The notes: generated by a model not told the origin, from the sequence alone. Counted from the first letter of the stretch, positions 1 to 8,897 are shown. The stretch is DNA of 64,000 nucleotides from Pseudomonadota bacterium (GCA_023423935.1 JAFAEQ010000029.1:130820-194819), one strand, 5' to 3'. Numbers and translations: made by a program.

Positions 1-565
1 GATACGCCCACTCGGTGAGATCCGGGTTCAGACGGAACATCTCACCGGTCGGGGCTGGTTTGTTTGGGTCGTAGGGTTTCCTGGTGTAGCGCGCGAAGTA
101 CCCGGTCGGCCAATCGGCCGGAATCTCGCGCGGATCGATCTCGTGTGCGAGATCGCCATCGACCAGGTACTCGGCCCAGGCAGCGGAGCCGATCGACGCA
201 TCCGCAGGATCGACGCCTGCGATGCCGACCACGAGCCAGTACGCCTTCGACAGATCGAAACGCGGATCCAGCCCGAGTGCCATCACCGCGGTTGCAGAGT
301 TCGCAGTGCCGATTCCGGTCACCATGCCGAGCACACCCGTCCTGGGATTCAGATACAGGTCATGGTGATGTGCAAACGGAATACGCGTGTCGAGCTTCTG
401 CCGCTCTTTCCACAACTGGAACTCGCCAGCCATATCGCCGGTGTCCTCTCCGATCTCGAACATGGTGACCACGACCACCTTGATCGGGATCGGCGCATCG
501 GCCGCAGAAGCGTTGGAACTCAGCAGCACGATGAGCGCCGCGAAAGAAGCGAGGAGTTTGATCAT
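1..565 (-). CDS. purine nucleoside permease-like protein (NUP family), 3' end outside window
   Basis: The reverse strand is open from an ATG at 565 to the window edge and gives 188 residues. A signal peptide (MIKLLASFAALIVLLSSNASA) is followed by segments typical of the NUP family: VVVVTMFEIGEDTG, GVLGMVTGIGTANSA, ALGLDPRFDLSKAYWLV, GIAGVDP and SAAWAEYLVDGDLAHEIDP. NUP proteins were first described as purine nucleoside permeases in yeast; bacterial members are secreted or periplasmic and may act on nucleosides. The missing part should be roughly 150 residues. Its position beside the TonB receptor and adenosine deaminase genes supports a nucleoside role. No clear Shine-Dalgarno precedes the ATG. 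Family is confident, exact activity is not. Confidence 0.85.
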   Translation of the reverse strand, partial: MIKLLASFAALIVLLSSNASAADAPIPIKVVVVTMFEIGEDTGDMAGEFQLWKERQKLDTRIPFAHHHDLYLNPRTGVLGMVTGIGTANSATAVMALGLDPRFDLSKAYWLVVGIAGVDPADASIGSAAWAEYLVDGDLAHEIDPREIPADWPTGYFARYTRKPYDPNKPAPTGEMFRLNPDLTEWAY

Positions 566-777
566 GATTGAAAGCGCGACGTTGCGGAATTTGAGTTAGA
601 GAAGCTCTGATTCATCGACTTCCCTGACCTTCGCGTGCCTGCAACTGGTTGAAATGCTTCGGCAGGCGAAGCAACTAGGGTTGCGAATGGCGAATTGATC
701 AGAGATTTCTTGAGTCGCGAGCGCCACTGGAAGACGCCGTGCGCCCCTGCACACACGACCGGTTGAGACATCGAGCC

Positions 778-805
778 GTCAGGCGGAAAGCTCCTTCCGC
801 CTGAC
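778..805 (-). terminator. 11-bp perfect hairpin after the TonB receptor gene
   Basis: GTCAGGCGGAA at 778-788 pairs perfectly with TTCCGCCTGAC at 795-805 around a 6-nt loop, 9 nt past the stop codon of the receptor gene. There is no U tract on either strand, so it may stabilise the 3' end or act as an atypical terminator. Confidence 0.55.
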
Positions 806-814
806 GAGCATCGA

Positions 815-3217
815 TCAGAACTTGTAAGCCGCCGAGACCAGGAAGCTGCGCGGCAGCTCAGGCAGTACCACCGAGTTGCCGAACAGATCCGGGAAGTTCG
901 AGCGGAAGTAACGCTCGTCGGTCAGATTCTTACCCTGCAGGCCGAGCTTCCAGCTGCCGGTCTCGTAGTACATGCTGGCATTCAGCAGTGTGTAGTCCGG
1001 CAGCTTCACGTTCTTCGCGAAGCCGGTGTAGACCTCGGCCACGCGAGTCGCGCCAATGCTGCCCGTCAATCCCGAAAGCATGCCATCGAAACTGAACATC
1101 GCGTACACGCTGAACATCTCGTCCGGAATGCCGGCCTTGCGCGCAGCTTCCTTGTCGCCGACCAGGATGATCGAAGGGACCACGCCGCCGTAGAACAACG
1201 CGGGATCCACACCCTTCAGATCCGAGGCGCCTGCGAAGCTGAACTGCGTGCCCGAATCCGCTGCACCCAGGTTGTAGACCTTCAGGCTCGTATAGGCGCC
1301 CGTCAGCGTGACGTGCTTGTTCACCACGAAGCGCGCTTCGAATTCATAACCTTTCGCCTGCGTGGTGTTGTTGGTCACCGTGTCCTGCGCGTTGTAGTCG
1401 AGTCGCTCCTGCTCGAAGTAGTCGGCGGCGAGATAGAGCCTGTTCTCGAGCATCGCTGCCTTGATGCCGTACTCGTGCAGCTCGGAGTCGGCCACCGCAT
1501 TGCCGCCCGCGAGCGATAGCGCCGGGATCTGGCCGCCCTGACCGAGAATCAGCGTCGACTGTTCCGCGACCGTAACGTAAGGACGCAAGCCCAATGGCAA
1601 TTGATACGACAAGCTCGCAGACCACGACGTCGCGCTGTCGGTATCGTCGCCCTTCGTGCCCGGGCTGTCGTTGGAATCCGCCAGGATCTCGGACTCCATG
1701 TCGAGATAGTCGTAACGCGCACCTGCCAGCAGGTTCAGCTTCTCGAAGAGCGTGACGTCGGCCATGAAGGCCAACGCGTAGTCCGTGAATTTGCCGACCG
1801 TGTGTTGCGAGTAGAACTCCTGACCGCGCGTTGCCAGCGTGCGCCGATCGATCGGCGAGCCTGGCCTGGTGATGTCGCGACGATCGAAGTACTCGAAATC
1901 GAAGTTGTCGCCATGCTCGAAGTTCTGATGACGGATCGACGGACTCAGCTGAACGCTCGCCTCGATGGGACCCGCCGGCTGGAATTGATAGCCGAGAATC
2001 AGTTGATCCTCGACGACCCAGGTCTTCGCCATCTGCGAGAAGCCATAGGCATTCTCGTTCACGTTATCGAGCGACTCGTAGAACGTCTTGTTCGTAACGG
2101 TGAAGCCCTGCCCACCGTCGTAGATGTAGTCGAAGTACAGCGTGAGCACCTGGTCTTCGAGCGTGTCGTCATCCTGAACCAGCACCTTGCTGCCAGAGAG
2201 GCGTTGCGTGCCTGGATTCTGTAGCGCCATGTTCGGATGCTGCGCGAGCGCTGCCTGGATATCTGCCGCAGACATGCCTTGCGGGTTGAACATGAATGCG
2301 CCGATGTTGCCTGCGATCGATTCCGTATCGGACAGGTAACCATCGCCATTGGTATCGAGTGAAGGAGGACTGCCGGTGATGTACGTGCCGTGATCGATCA
2401 GCTCCTGCGTCAGTCGATTCCAGCCGGCGACCTGATTGCCCTTGAAGTCCTGATACATGCCCCCGAACTCGAGCCGCGACGTATCGCTCAGGTTCATGTC
2501 GAATGAAGCCTGGTAGATGCTCTGATCGGTGCTCGTGTTGTCGTAATAGCTGCCCGAGTTCTCGAACTCGGTGTACAGGTAATAACCCAGCGGTTTGCTG
2601 AACAGCTCTGCCGGACCACCAACTTCGGCGGTGACGATCTTCTTGTCCCAGCTGCCGGTGGTGATGCCGATTTCAGCCGTCGGTTGGTTCAGGTACTGGC
2701 CCGTCGCGGCGCGCGCAGACTTGGGGACGAAGTTCAGATAGCCGCCGATCTTCGATGGGCCGTAGATCGGCGAAGCCGGACCGCGCACGACGTCGATGCG
2801 ATCGCTCGCGCCGATGGGCGTCGGATAGTTGCCGGGATTGTCGATGCGCTTCACGCCGCGGAAATAGTTCTCGCCCGGTGTGCCGCGCACATCGAGCGAG
2901 CCGGCCACGCCGAAGAACGATTGCGTGAACGAGCCCGGCGTGAGCGCCACCAGATCGTCGATCTCGGTGATGATCACGCGCTCCAGCATTTCCCTGCTGA
3001 TGGTCGTCACCGAGCGTGGCGTTTCCACCGCTGTCTTGCCGAAGCCGAAGACCGATTCCAGCTTCTCGGTCGGAATCACATTGATGCGATCGCCTTCGAC
3101 GACGACGGTGTCCAGCACTGCGGATTCCGGTTCGGCGGCGACTGCAGCAACGCTGCCGGCACCGAGCGACAACATACAGACAGCACGAATGTGCCGGGCA
3201 AGCAGAGTGCGCTTCAT
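815..3217 (-). CDS. TonB-dependent outer membrane receptor
   Basis: Outer-membrane receptor of 800 residues from the ATG at 3217, which opens a signal peptide (MKRTLLARHIRAVCMLSLGAG...). An upstream in-frame extension to 3385 lacks signal-peptide character and was rejected. The plug domain (about 50-210) shows VETPRSVTTISREML and RGPASPIYGPSKIGGYLNF; the 22-strand barrel ends in the classical terminal Phe (AAYKF). The plug resembles siderophore-type receptors, but the neighbours (NUP, secreted adenosine deaminase, BMP protein) point to purine nucleoside uptake; this substrate is inference. A hairpin follows the stop, and a motif shared with the BMP promoter lies 83 bp upstream of the start. 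Confidence 0.9.
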   Translation of the reverse strand: MKRTLLARHIRAVCMLSLGAGSVAAVAAEPESAVLDTVVVEGDRINVIPTEKLESVFGFGKTAVETPRSVTTISREMLERVIITEIDDLVALTPGSFTQSFFGVAGSLDVRGTPGENYFRGVKRIDNPGNYPTPIGASDRIDVVRGPASPIYGPSKIGGYLNFVPKSARAATGQYLNQPTAEIGITTGSWDKKIVTAEVGGPAELFSKPLGYYLYTEFENSGSYYDNTSTDQSIYQASFDMNLSDTSRLEFGGMYQDFKGNQVAGWNRLTQELIDHGTYITGSPPSLDTNGDGYLSDTESIAGNIGAFMFNPQGMSAADIQAALAQHPNMALQNPGTQRLSGSKVLVQDDDTLEDQVLTLYFDYIYDGGQGFTVTNKTFYESLDNVNENAYGFSQMAKTWVVEDQLILGYQFQPAGPIEASVQLSPSIRHQNFEHGDNFDFEYFDRRDITRPGSPIDRRTLATRGQEFYSQHTVGKFTDYALAFMADVTLFEKLNLLAGARYDYLDMESEILADSNDSPGTKGDDTDSATSWSASLSYQLPLGLRPYVTVAEQSTLILGQGGQIPALSLAGGNAVADSELHEYGIKAAMLENRLYLAADYFEQERLDYNAQDTVTNNTTQAKGYEFEARFVVNKHVTLTGAYTSLKVYNLGAADSGTQFSFAGASDLKGVDPALFYGGVVPSIILVGDKEAARKAGIPDEMFSVYAMFSFDGMLSGLTGSIGATRVAEVYTGFAKNVKLPDYTLLNASMYYETGSWKLGLQGKNLTDERYFRSNFPDLFGNSVVLPELPRSFLVSAAYKF

Positions 3218-3299
3218 TGAATTTTTTCCCCAGGTGCAAGGTACGGCCAGTACCGGTCGATCATCTGCAAGCACGTTTGAGGCCAAAATGCTGTCTGCG

Positions 3300-3313
3300 C
3301 GGTCAACAATTTT
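3300..3313 (-). promoter_or_regulatory. candidate purine-locus operator or promoter element, copy 1
   Basis: Read on the minus strand this is AAAATTGTTGACCG, 83 bp upstream of the TonB receptor ATG. It matches the element at 6935-6948 at 13 of 14 bases, in the same orientation and at nearly the same distance from its gene. TTGACC also matches the half site of the E. coli RutR box. Operator or -35 role is inference. Confidence 0.4.
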
Positions 3314-3402
3314 TGAGCAAGCGGAATTGCCCAAAGAAATCAGCACATTGATATCGCAATCGCGCGCAGGAGCACGCTGCGGCAAGATCGAAAGGCGCGC
3401 TC

Positions 3403-3431
3403 GGTGCGCGAGTCACGAGCACTCGCGCACC
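3403..3431 (-). terminator. 11-bp perfect hairpin after adenosine deaminase gene
   Basis: GGTGCGCGAGT at 3403-3413 and ACTCGCGCACC at 3421-3431 form a perfect stem with a 7-nt loop, 10 nt past the stop of the adenosine deaminase gene. It lacks a U run, like the hairpin at 778-805. Confidence 0.55.
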
Positions 3432-3441
3432 GATTCCGCGC

Positions 3442-4884
3442 TCAGTTGAAGCAGATCTGATAACGCTTGCACAAGAATGAGTAGCTCACCGGCTTCACCG
3501 ACTTGAGCGCATTCGATCCTTGTTTCTGGAATTGCTGAGCGAAGGCCTGCACGCGCTTGTCGTAGTCGGCCAGGAGCTTCTGCTTGGTCGCATCGTCGAG
3601 GAACGCATGCTTGAGCGAGTTACGCCCGAGCCGGGTCAACTCCTCCCACGAGAGGTTGAACTCCTTCACCGCGACGAAGTACTCGTCGGTCATATTGGAA
3701 TCCCACATGCCGCGATCGTCCGTCGACAATGCGACGGGGATATCGAGGCGCAGATACTCCGGAAACGGATGCTGCGAATACTCCTGCACGTATTCGAGCA
3801 ACAGGTTGCTCACGAGATTGATCTCCACCATGTACGGCCCATGCCGCATGAGCCGCATCGTGTCGGGATCGGTAATCAGGTTCACGCCATGACCGATGCG
3901 CTTGGCACCGAGCAGCAGCGTGTCGCGAATGTGGTAGTTGGGCTCATCCACTTCGCCCGCATGGATCGAAAGATTGATATCGGGATACTTGTGGCGCAGC
4001 TCACGGAGCACCGGCAAAAAACGCAGCGGATAACCCTTGTCATCGTCTTCGCGACCGACCATGTTCACGCCGACATAGAGATCACGATACTGATCGTTGA
4101 CCGCGTAGAGCTCGCGCAACCGAGCTTCCGCATCCGGCGAGAACCGCAGCAGCGCATTCTGGAAACGGACGGTCACACCCGTCGCCACGGCGTCCGGCGC
4201 TTTCAAGCGGGCACGGATGATGTCGGCCACCTCATCGCGCGTGAACGCTGAGCCGTCGGGCTTGCGGTAGCCATCGAGCCCGTTCTGGGTTTCCAGATAG
4301 ACCACGCCCTCTTTGCCGAACGCCTCCATGTTCTTGTAGAGCAACTGCGCCACGAAGTAGGGATTGGTGAGCATGTCGTTGATGCGATACCAATGCGCAT
4401 CGAAGAACTCGTTGCGTCCTTCGTGCGGCTTGTCGAGCCGCTGACTGTCGAGCCACGCCTGCCGTTCGTGCGGCGTCAGATCCTCGAGCCGCTTGTATTC
4501 CGACTTCTGGCAGTCATCGAGCTGCGCGTAGGCCGCACCGTGAATCGTGCGCAACAAGAGCAAGTACTTGTCGGGCGCGAACTCATTGCTCCCGAAGTCC
4601 ACGCAGTTGTTGATTTTTACCTTCGCGTAGTAGCTGTAGCCGCGCTGCTTCTGCGCCAACGCTTCGTCCCACATCCACTCGGACAGATAAGCCCCCGCCA
4701 GGTGGTTGTGCAGATCGCCACCCTTGGGTAACGCGTAGAGAAACGTGTAGAGCTGCTCGGGCGTAGCCGTTTTCTTGAACTGCTCGAACCAGGCCTCCGC
4801 TGCGATCGCCGAGTTGGAAAGCACAGGCTGGATCAGACCCGCTGCCAGCGTGACAGCAGCCGTAAGCACGACGCGCAATTTCAT
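3442..4884 (-). CDS. secreted adenosine deaminase
   Basis: Hydrolyses adenosine to inosine and ammonia, probably in the periplasm. The ATG at 4884 has GAGG six bases upstream and opens a signal peptide (MKLRVVLTAAVTLAAGLIQP...), giving 480 residues; longer in-frame extensions lack this. Metal and catalytic motifs of the amidohydrolase fold are present: GGDLHNHLAG (HxH), SIHAGE, IGHGVNL and LSTDDRGM. The length and long N-terminal part resemble secreted ADGF/CECR1-like and Xanthomonas-type enzymes rather than the roughly 330-residue cytosolic Add. Its place between the TonB receptor and the purine regulator suggests that nucleosides are deaminated before inner-membrane transport. Confidence 0.9.
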   Translation of the reverse strand: MKLRVVLTAAVTLAAGLIQPVLSNSAIAAEAWFEQFKKTATPEQLYTFLYALPKGGDLHNHLAGAYLSEWMWDEALAQKQRGYSYYAKVKINNCVDFGSNEFAPDKYLLLLRTIHGAAYAQLDDCQKSEYKRLEDLTPHERQAWLDSQRLDKPHEGRNEFFDAHWYRINDMLTNPYFVAQLLYKNMEAFGKEGVVYLETQNGLDGYRKPDGSAFTRDEVADIIRARLKAPDAVATGVTVRFQNALLRFSPDAEARLRELYAVNDQYRDLYVGVNMVGREDDDKGYPLRFLPVLRELRHKYPDINLSIHAGEVDEPNYHIRDTLLLGAKRIGHGVNLITDPDTMRLMRHGPYMVEINLVSNLLLEYVQEYSQHPFPEYLRLDIPVALSTDDRGMWDSNMTDEYFVAVKEFNLSWEELTRLGRNSLKHAFLDDATKQKLLADYDKRVQAFAQQFQKQGSNALKSVKPVSYSFLCKRYQICFN

Positions 4885-5033
4885 GAACAACCTCATCGTT
4901 GGAGTTGGAATCGTGTCGGCGCTGGTGGGAGCAAGAAGCAGGCCAGCGCGCCATACGCAGGGCGCCCAGTGTTCATCGAATGAAAAGAAGGAGAACAACT
5001 TCTGGCGAGCGAGTCAGCCGGTTGCCGCCCGCT

Positions 5034-5747
5034 TCATTCAGTGGCTGGCACCAGATCGCTCACAGATAGTCGAGTAGCTGCACAGTCCGCACTCGGCGCT
5101 GGGCTCGCTCGTACTGCGCATCCGCGCAGAATGACTTGCGTGAGTGTGTGCGTCGCGGCGTCGAAATCGATCTCGCTGAGTGTCTCGCGTCCGAGGGAGG
5201 CTTTGACCTGGCAGGCGAAGTCGGCGTAGTGCTGAGTGGCACTCCATAGCAGAAAGATCAGATGTGCGGGATCGAGCGGAGCGATCTTGCCTTGCTGGAT
5301 CCAGACCCTGAACACCTCGGTGCGGCCGCGAAACCAGCGTCGATAGTCCTCGTCGAAGTAGCCGATGAGATTCGGGGCGCCGTTGATGATCTCGATGGCA
5401 AAGATTCGCGAGGACAACGGGTTGTCTCGCGAGAAACGCATCTTCGCAGCAATGTATCGCGCCAGCGCAATGGCCGGATCGTCTTCGGCCCGCAGCTCGT
5501 TCAGCGCGCCATCCCAGAGTTCGATGATTCCACTCAGAACCGCCGCATAGAGCTCGAGCTTGCTGTTGAAGTAGTAATGAATATTCGCTTTCGGCAGACC
5601 GGCGCGCTGCGCGATGCTGTTCATGCTCGCGCCCTTGAACCCGCTGCTCGCGAACTCCTCCTCCGCGGCCGCGATGATCAGCTGCTCGTTCTTGCGCCTG
5701 ATCCGGCTGGCTTTGCGACCCCGATGCGCCGCGATCTTGAACAGCAT
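5034..5747 (-). CDS. TetR-family regulator, RutR-like
   Basis: DNA-binding repressor of 237 residues. The N-terminal TetR helix-turn-helix shows IIAAAEEEFASSGFKG, SIAQRAGLPKANIHYYF and SKLELYAAVL; the C-terminal part matches the RutR/YcdC domain (GKIAPLDPAHLIFLLWSATQ, HYADFACQV). E. coli RutR senses uracil and thymine and also controls purine degradation. The gene follows the BMP gene with a 25-bp gap and is probably co-transcribed. The start at 5747 is chosen because earlier in-frame ATGs (5807, 5831) lie inside the BMP coding region; the SD is weak. Likely local regulator of the purine genes; ligand unknown. Confidence 0.85.
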   Translation of the reverse strand: MLFKIAAHRGRKASRIRRKNEQLIIAAAEEEFASSGFKGASMNSIAQRAGLPKANIHYYFNSKLELYAAVLSGIIELWDGALNELRAEDDPAIALARYIAAKMRFSRDNPLSSRIFAIEIINGAPNLIGYFDEDYRRWFRGRTEVFRVWIQQGKIAPLDPAHLIFLLWSATQHYADFACQVKASLGRETLSEIDFDAATHTLTQVILRGCAVRASPAPSADCAATRLSVSDLVPATE

Positions 5748-5772
5748 GTGCGTCGATTCGTCGGATCCGGCC

Positions 5773-6855
5773 TCATTTCGGAATCGAGCCTGCGACACCT
5801 TCGACATACCAGTTGAACGCGAGCAACTCATCCATGGTCATCTCCTTTCCCGCCGGGACTTTCACCACGCCCGCGCTGTCTTTGATCGGGCCGGCGAAAG
5901 GAACGAGCTTGTCATCGATCAAGGCCTGCTTGCGCTCCTCGAAGAGCTTGGCGACATCGGCAGGCACGGCAGGATTCAACTTGCTGAGCACGATCGCTTT
6001 TTCCTTCAGACCCCAGCGCGTGATGCGACCGCCTTGCCAGGTGCCGGCGAGCGCCTGCTTCACTTGCTCGATGTAGTAGATGGACCAGTCGAGCGTGTTC
6101 GCAGTGAGATGCGCGCGCGGACCATAACGCGACATGTCCGAATCCCATCCGAAGGCGTACTTTCCCTTCTCCTCCGCCACTTGCACGACGGCCGGCGAAT
6201 CGGTGTTCTGGCTCAGTACATCGGCACCTTGTGCAATCAGCGTCTCGGCCGCCTGACGTTCCTTGCCAGGGTCGTACCAGGTATTCACCCAGACCACTTT
6301 CGTCTGGGCCTTCGGATTCACGCTGCGCGCGCCGAGCGTGAAGGCGTTGATGTTGCGAATGACTTCGGGCACCGGATGAGAGCCGACGAATCCGAGTGTG
6401 TTCGACTGGGTCATCTTTCCCGCGAGCACGCCGAGCAGATATGCCCCCTCATAGAAGCGCGCTTCATACGCAACCATGTTCGGTGCGGTCTTGTAGCCCG
6501 TCGCGTGCTCGAATCTGACTTTGGGAAACTGCTTCGCGACCTTGAGCGTCGGCTCCATGAAGCCGAACGAGGTGGTGAAGATCAACGAGTTGCCGCCGGC
6601 CGCAAGCCTGCGGATGACGCGTTCCGAGTCCGCGCCTTCGGCGACGCTCTCGACATAGGTCGTCTTCACTTTCGAGCCCAGGGCCTTCTCGACCGCCTTC
6701 CGCCCGAGGTCGTGCTGATAACTCCACCCGCCATCGCCCACCGGGCCCACGTACACAAACGCGACCTTCAAGGGCTCAGCGCTCTGCGCTGATGCAGTCC
6801 CCACGAGCAGGGTCGAGACCATCGCAATCAGAGCAACTCGAATGAATCGGTTCAT
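5773..6855 (-). CDS. BMP-family purine nucleoside-binding protein of ABC transporter
   Basis: Periplasmic or lipid-free substrate-binding protein of 360 residues with signal peptide MNRFIRVALIAMVSTLLVGTASA (6861 is an alternative ATG two codons earlier). BMP/PnrA family motifs: VAFVYVGPVGDGGWSYQHD, a GxxFMEPTLKVA stretch, YEGAYLLGVLAGKM, LGFVG, WVNTWYDPGKERQAAETLI, GADVLSQNTDSP and FGWDSDM. Family members bind purine nucleosides and feed BMP-type ABC transporters; the matching ATPase and permeases are at 12.3-15.9 kb. No lipobox Cys is seen after the signal. The gene is divergent from the catabolic operon. Confidence 0.9.
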   Translation of the reverse strand: MNRFIRVALIAMVSTLLVGTASAQSAEPLKVAFVYVGPVGDGGWSYQHDLGRKAVEKALGSKVKTTYVESVAEGADSERVIRRLAAGGNSLIFTTSFGFMEPTLKVAKQFPKVRFEHATGYKTAPNMVAYEARFYEGAYLLGVLAGKMTQSNTLGFVGSHPVPEVIRNINAFTLGARSVNPKAQTKVVWVNTWYDPGKERQAAETLIAQGADVLSQNTDSPAVVQVAEEKGKYAFGWDSDMSRYGPRAHLTANTLDWSIYYIEQVKQALAGTWQGGRITRWGLKEKAIVLSKLNPAVPADVAKLFEERKQALIDDKLVPFAGPIKDSAGVVKVPAGKEMTMDELLAFNWYVEGVAGSIPK

Positions 6856-7060
6856 CGGCATGCGCGTGTGTTGGTGAGTGTGCCCGCAGAGTACGACACG
6901 ATTTTTGCATCGTACACAGGAAACATGATCGGATCGGTCAAAAATTTTGGTGCAGTAACGCGCTTCTCGACGAGCAGCACTTGCATGAGTGAACGTTTGT
7001 GCACCAGAACGATTGCATCGACTCGATCGAACGCACCACGATGAATCGTTCGCAGACTCG
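6856..7060. promoter_or_regulatory. divergent control region between BMP gene and uraH operon
   Basis: This 205-bp gap must hold the promoters of both purine transcripts. It contains GTACGA at 6891-6896 and its inverted copy TCGTAC at 6910-6915, and the 14-bp element at 6935-6948. No unambiguous -10/-35 pair could be assigned by eye. Confidence 0.5.
6935..6948 (-). promoter_or_regulatory. candidate purine-locus operator or promoter element, copy 2
   Basis: Minus-strand reading AAAATTTTTGACCG, 80 bp upstream of the BMP ATG at 6855; one mismatch to the copy at 3300-3313. TTGACC followed 17 bases later by TGTGTA could be a -35/-10 pair, or the site could bind the RutR-like regulator encoded downstream. 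Confidence 0.4.
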
Positions 7061-7414
7061 ATGAGCAAACTCACGACCCATGTACTCGACACGCACAGCG
7101 GTCGACCCGCGTCGGGTCTGCGCATCGATCTGCATGCCGAGAATGACGCAGGTCATGAGCTCGTGATCTCGCAGGTGACGAATGCGGACGGTCGCTGTGC
7201 GGCGCCGATGCTCGAGGGCGAGCGGATGCGCAAAGGTCGTTATCGACTCACGTTCTACGTCGCCGATTATTTCCGAGCGCTGAACGTTGTGTTGTCCGAT
7301 CCGCCGTTCATCGACCGGGCCGTCGTGCATTTCGGCATCGGCCATCCCGACCAGAACTATCACGTGCCGCTGCTCGTCACGCCGTGGAGCTACTCGGTGT
7401 ACCGTGGCAGCTGA
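7061..7414 (+). CDS. uraH: 5-hydroxyisourate hydrolase
   Basis: Transthyretin-related enzyme of 117 residues that hydrolyses 5-hydroxyisourate to OHCU, the second step of uricolysis. It starts MSKLTTHVLDTHSGRPA, where the His and the HVLDT block are active-site elements, has the GRYRLTFYVADYF region and ends in YRGS, the family's C-terminal signature. Length is exactly typical, and no signal peptide is present. It is the first gene of the plus-strand purine operon and overlaps the GTG proposed for xdhA by 11 bp. Confidence 0.95.
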   Translation: MSKLTTHVLDTHSGRPASGLRIDLHAENDAGHELVISQVTNADGRCAAPMLEGERMRKGRYRLTFYVADYFRALNVVLSDPPFIDRAVVHFGIGHPDQNYHVPLLVTPWSYSVYRGS

Positions 7415-8897
7415 TCCGGCGCTCACCTCTACGAGTCAGGACAGTTCCTGCGTGCGCTTCGTGCTCGATGGCGAAATCATCGAAGCACGCGACGTGCCGC
7501 CCACCACCACGGTGCTCGAGTACTTGCGCGAGACGCTGGGACGCAAGGGCACCAAGGAAGGCTGCGCGGAAGGCGACTGCGGCGCTTGCACGGTCGTTCT
7601 CGGCAAGCTCTCGGAGGATCGTTCGCAGATCCGCTACACAGCGGTCAACTCATGCATTCGCTACCTCCCCACCATCGACGGTCATGAACTGGTCACGGTG
7701 GAGTCCTTGCAGCAGGGCGACGCTTTGCATCCGATCCAGCAGAGCCTGATCGAGCATCACGCCTCGCAGTGCGGCTTCTGCACCCCGGGGTTCGTGATGT
7801 CGCTGTTCGCGCTGTATCTGAACAGCGAATCGCCGTCGCGAGACGCGGTGGTCGATGCGCTCGCAGGCAATCTGTGCCGCTGCACGGGCTATCGACCGAT
7901 CATCGATGCAGGCTGCGCCATGGGTCGATATGCCGATCCACAGCAATGGAGCCGCGCCGACAGTCAATCCGAAACCCGCATCGCGAAGCTTCGGGCGTTG
8001 CAACGAGTTACCACTCTGGATCTCGACGGTTACCTCGCACCGCAAAGTCTCGATGAGTTGCTCCGAGCGCTCGAGCGCACGCCCGACTCGCTACTGCTGG
8101 CCGGTGGTACTGACATCGGTCTGTGGACCACGAAGCATCTGCAATCGCTGCCGCCGCTGATCTATATCGGCGAGGTCAAGGAACTGCAGCACGTCGACGT
8201 CGAGCACGACGGGATTCGCATAGGCGCTGCGGTCTCCTTGACTGATGCCTGGCGAATGCTCGTGAAGCATTTTCCGCCGCTCGAAGAGCTCGCGCGCCGC
8301 TTCGCGTCGCCGCCAGTCTGCAACTCGGGCACGCTGTGCGGCAATCTCGCCAACGGCTCGCCGATCGGCGACTCCATGCCGGCACTGATCGCGCTCAGCG
8401 CTTCTGTCGAGCTGCGATCCAGCCACGGCGCGCGGTCCATTCCGCTCGAACGCTTCTATCTCGGCTACCAACAGAAGGATCTGCGGCCGGGCGAGTTCAT
8501 CTCGCACGTGCGTATTCCGTGCCTGCAGGATAGACAGCGCCTTGCGTGCCACAAGGTTTCCAAGCGATTCGATCAGGACATCAGTGCAGTTTGCGCCGCG
8601 TTCCTGATCGAGCTCGAAGACGATCATGTGCGCGACGCCCGCTTTGCCTTCGGCGGCATGGCCGCGATCCCGAAGCGGGCATCGCAAGCAGAAGCGTGCG
8701 TGATGGGTCAGCGATGGACGCGCGCGAGTATCGATCGCGCTGCCTCGGCACTCGCGCGCGATTTCGAACCATTGACCGACATGCGCGCCAGCGCCGCATA
8801 CCGCCTGGAGGTTGCCGCCAACCTGTTGCGCCGCTTTCATCAGGCGACGCACGATAACGACGACATCAACGTTCACTCGCTGGCGGTGACGTCGTGA
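7404..8897 (+). CDS. xdhA: xanthine dehydrogenase small subunit (2Fe-2S and FAD)
   Basis: Electron-transfer subunit, 497 residues. The N-terminal plant-type 2Fe-2S cluster has GCAEGDCGAC (Cys54, 59, 62); the second 2Fe-2S domain has CGFCTPGFVMS and LCRCTGYRPI; the FAD-binding molybdopterin dehydrogenase domain (about 200-490) has LLLAGGTDIGLW and CNSGTLCGNLANGSPIGD. No ATG fits: GTG 7404 overlaps uraH, while GTG 7452 with AGGA ten bases upstream begins at VRFVLDGE and is an equally good start. The stop overlaps the xdhB GTG by 4 bp, implying translational coupling. Confidence 0.95.
   Translation: MAADPALTSTSQDSSCVRFVLDGEIIEARDVPPTTTVLEYLRETLGRKGTKEGCAEGDCGACTVVLGKLSEDRSQIRYTAVNSCIRYLPTIDGHELVTVESLQQGDALHPIQQSLIEHHASQCGFCTPGFVMSLFALYLNSESPSRDAVVDALAGNLCRCTGYRPIIDAGCAMGRYADPQQWSRADSQSETRIAKLRALQRVTTLDLDGYLAPQSLDELLRALERTPDSLLLAGGTDIGLWTTKHLQSLPPLIYIGEVKELQHVDVEHDGIRIGAAVSLTDAWRMLVKHFPPLEELARRFASPPVCNSGTLCGNLANGSPIGDSMPALIALSASVELRSSHGARSIPLERFYLGYQQKDLRPGEFISHVRIPCLQDRQRLACHKVSKRFDQDISAVCAAFLIELEDDHVRDARFAFGGMAAIPKRASQAEACVMGQRWTRASIDRAASALARDFEPLTDMRASAAYRLEVAANLLRRFHQATHDNDDINVHSLAVTS

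Noticed and set aside
64..571. Two plus-strand ORFs over the NUP gene
   Set aside because: Arg/Ser-rich antisense shadows of the clearly coding minus strand.
562..771. 69-residue minus-strand ORF between NUP and TonB receptor genes
   Set aside because: No SD, no family resemblance, and its start overlaps the receptor's terminator hairpin side; composition is that of chance ORFs in high GC.
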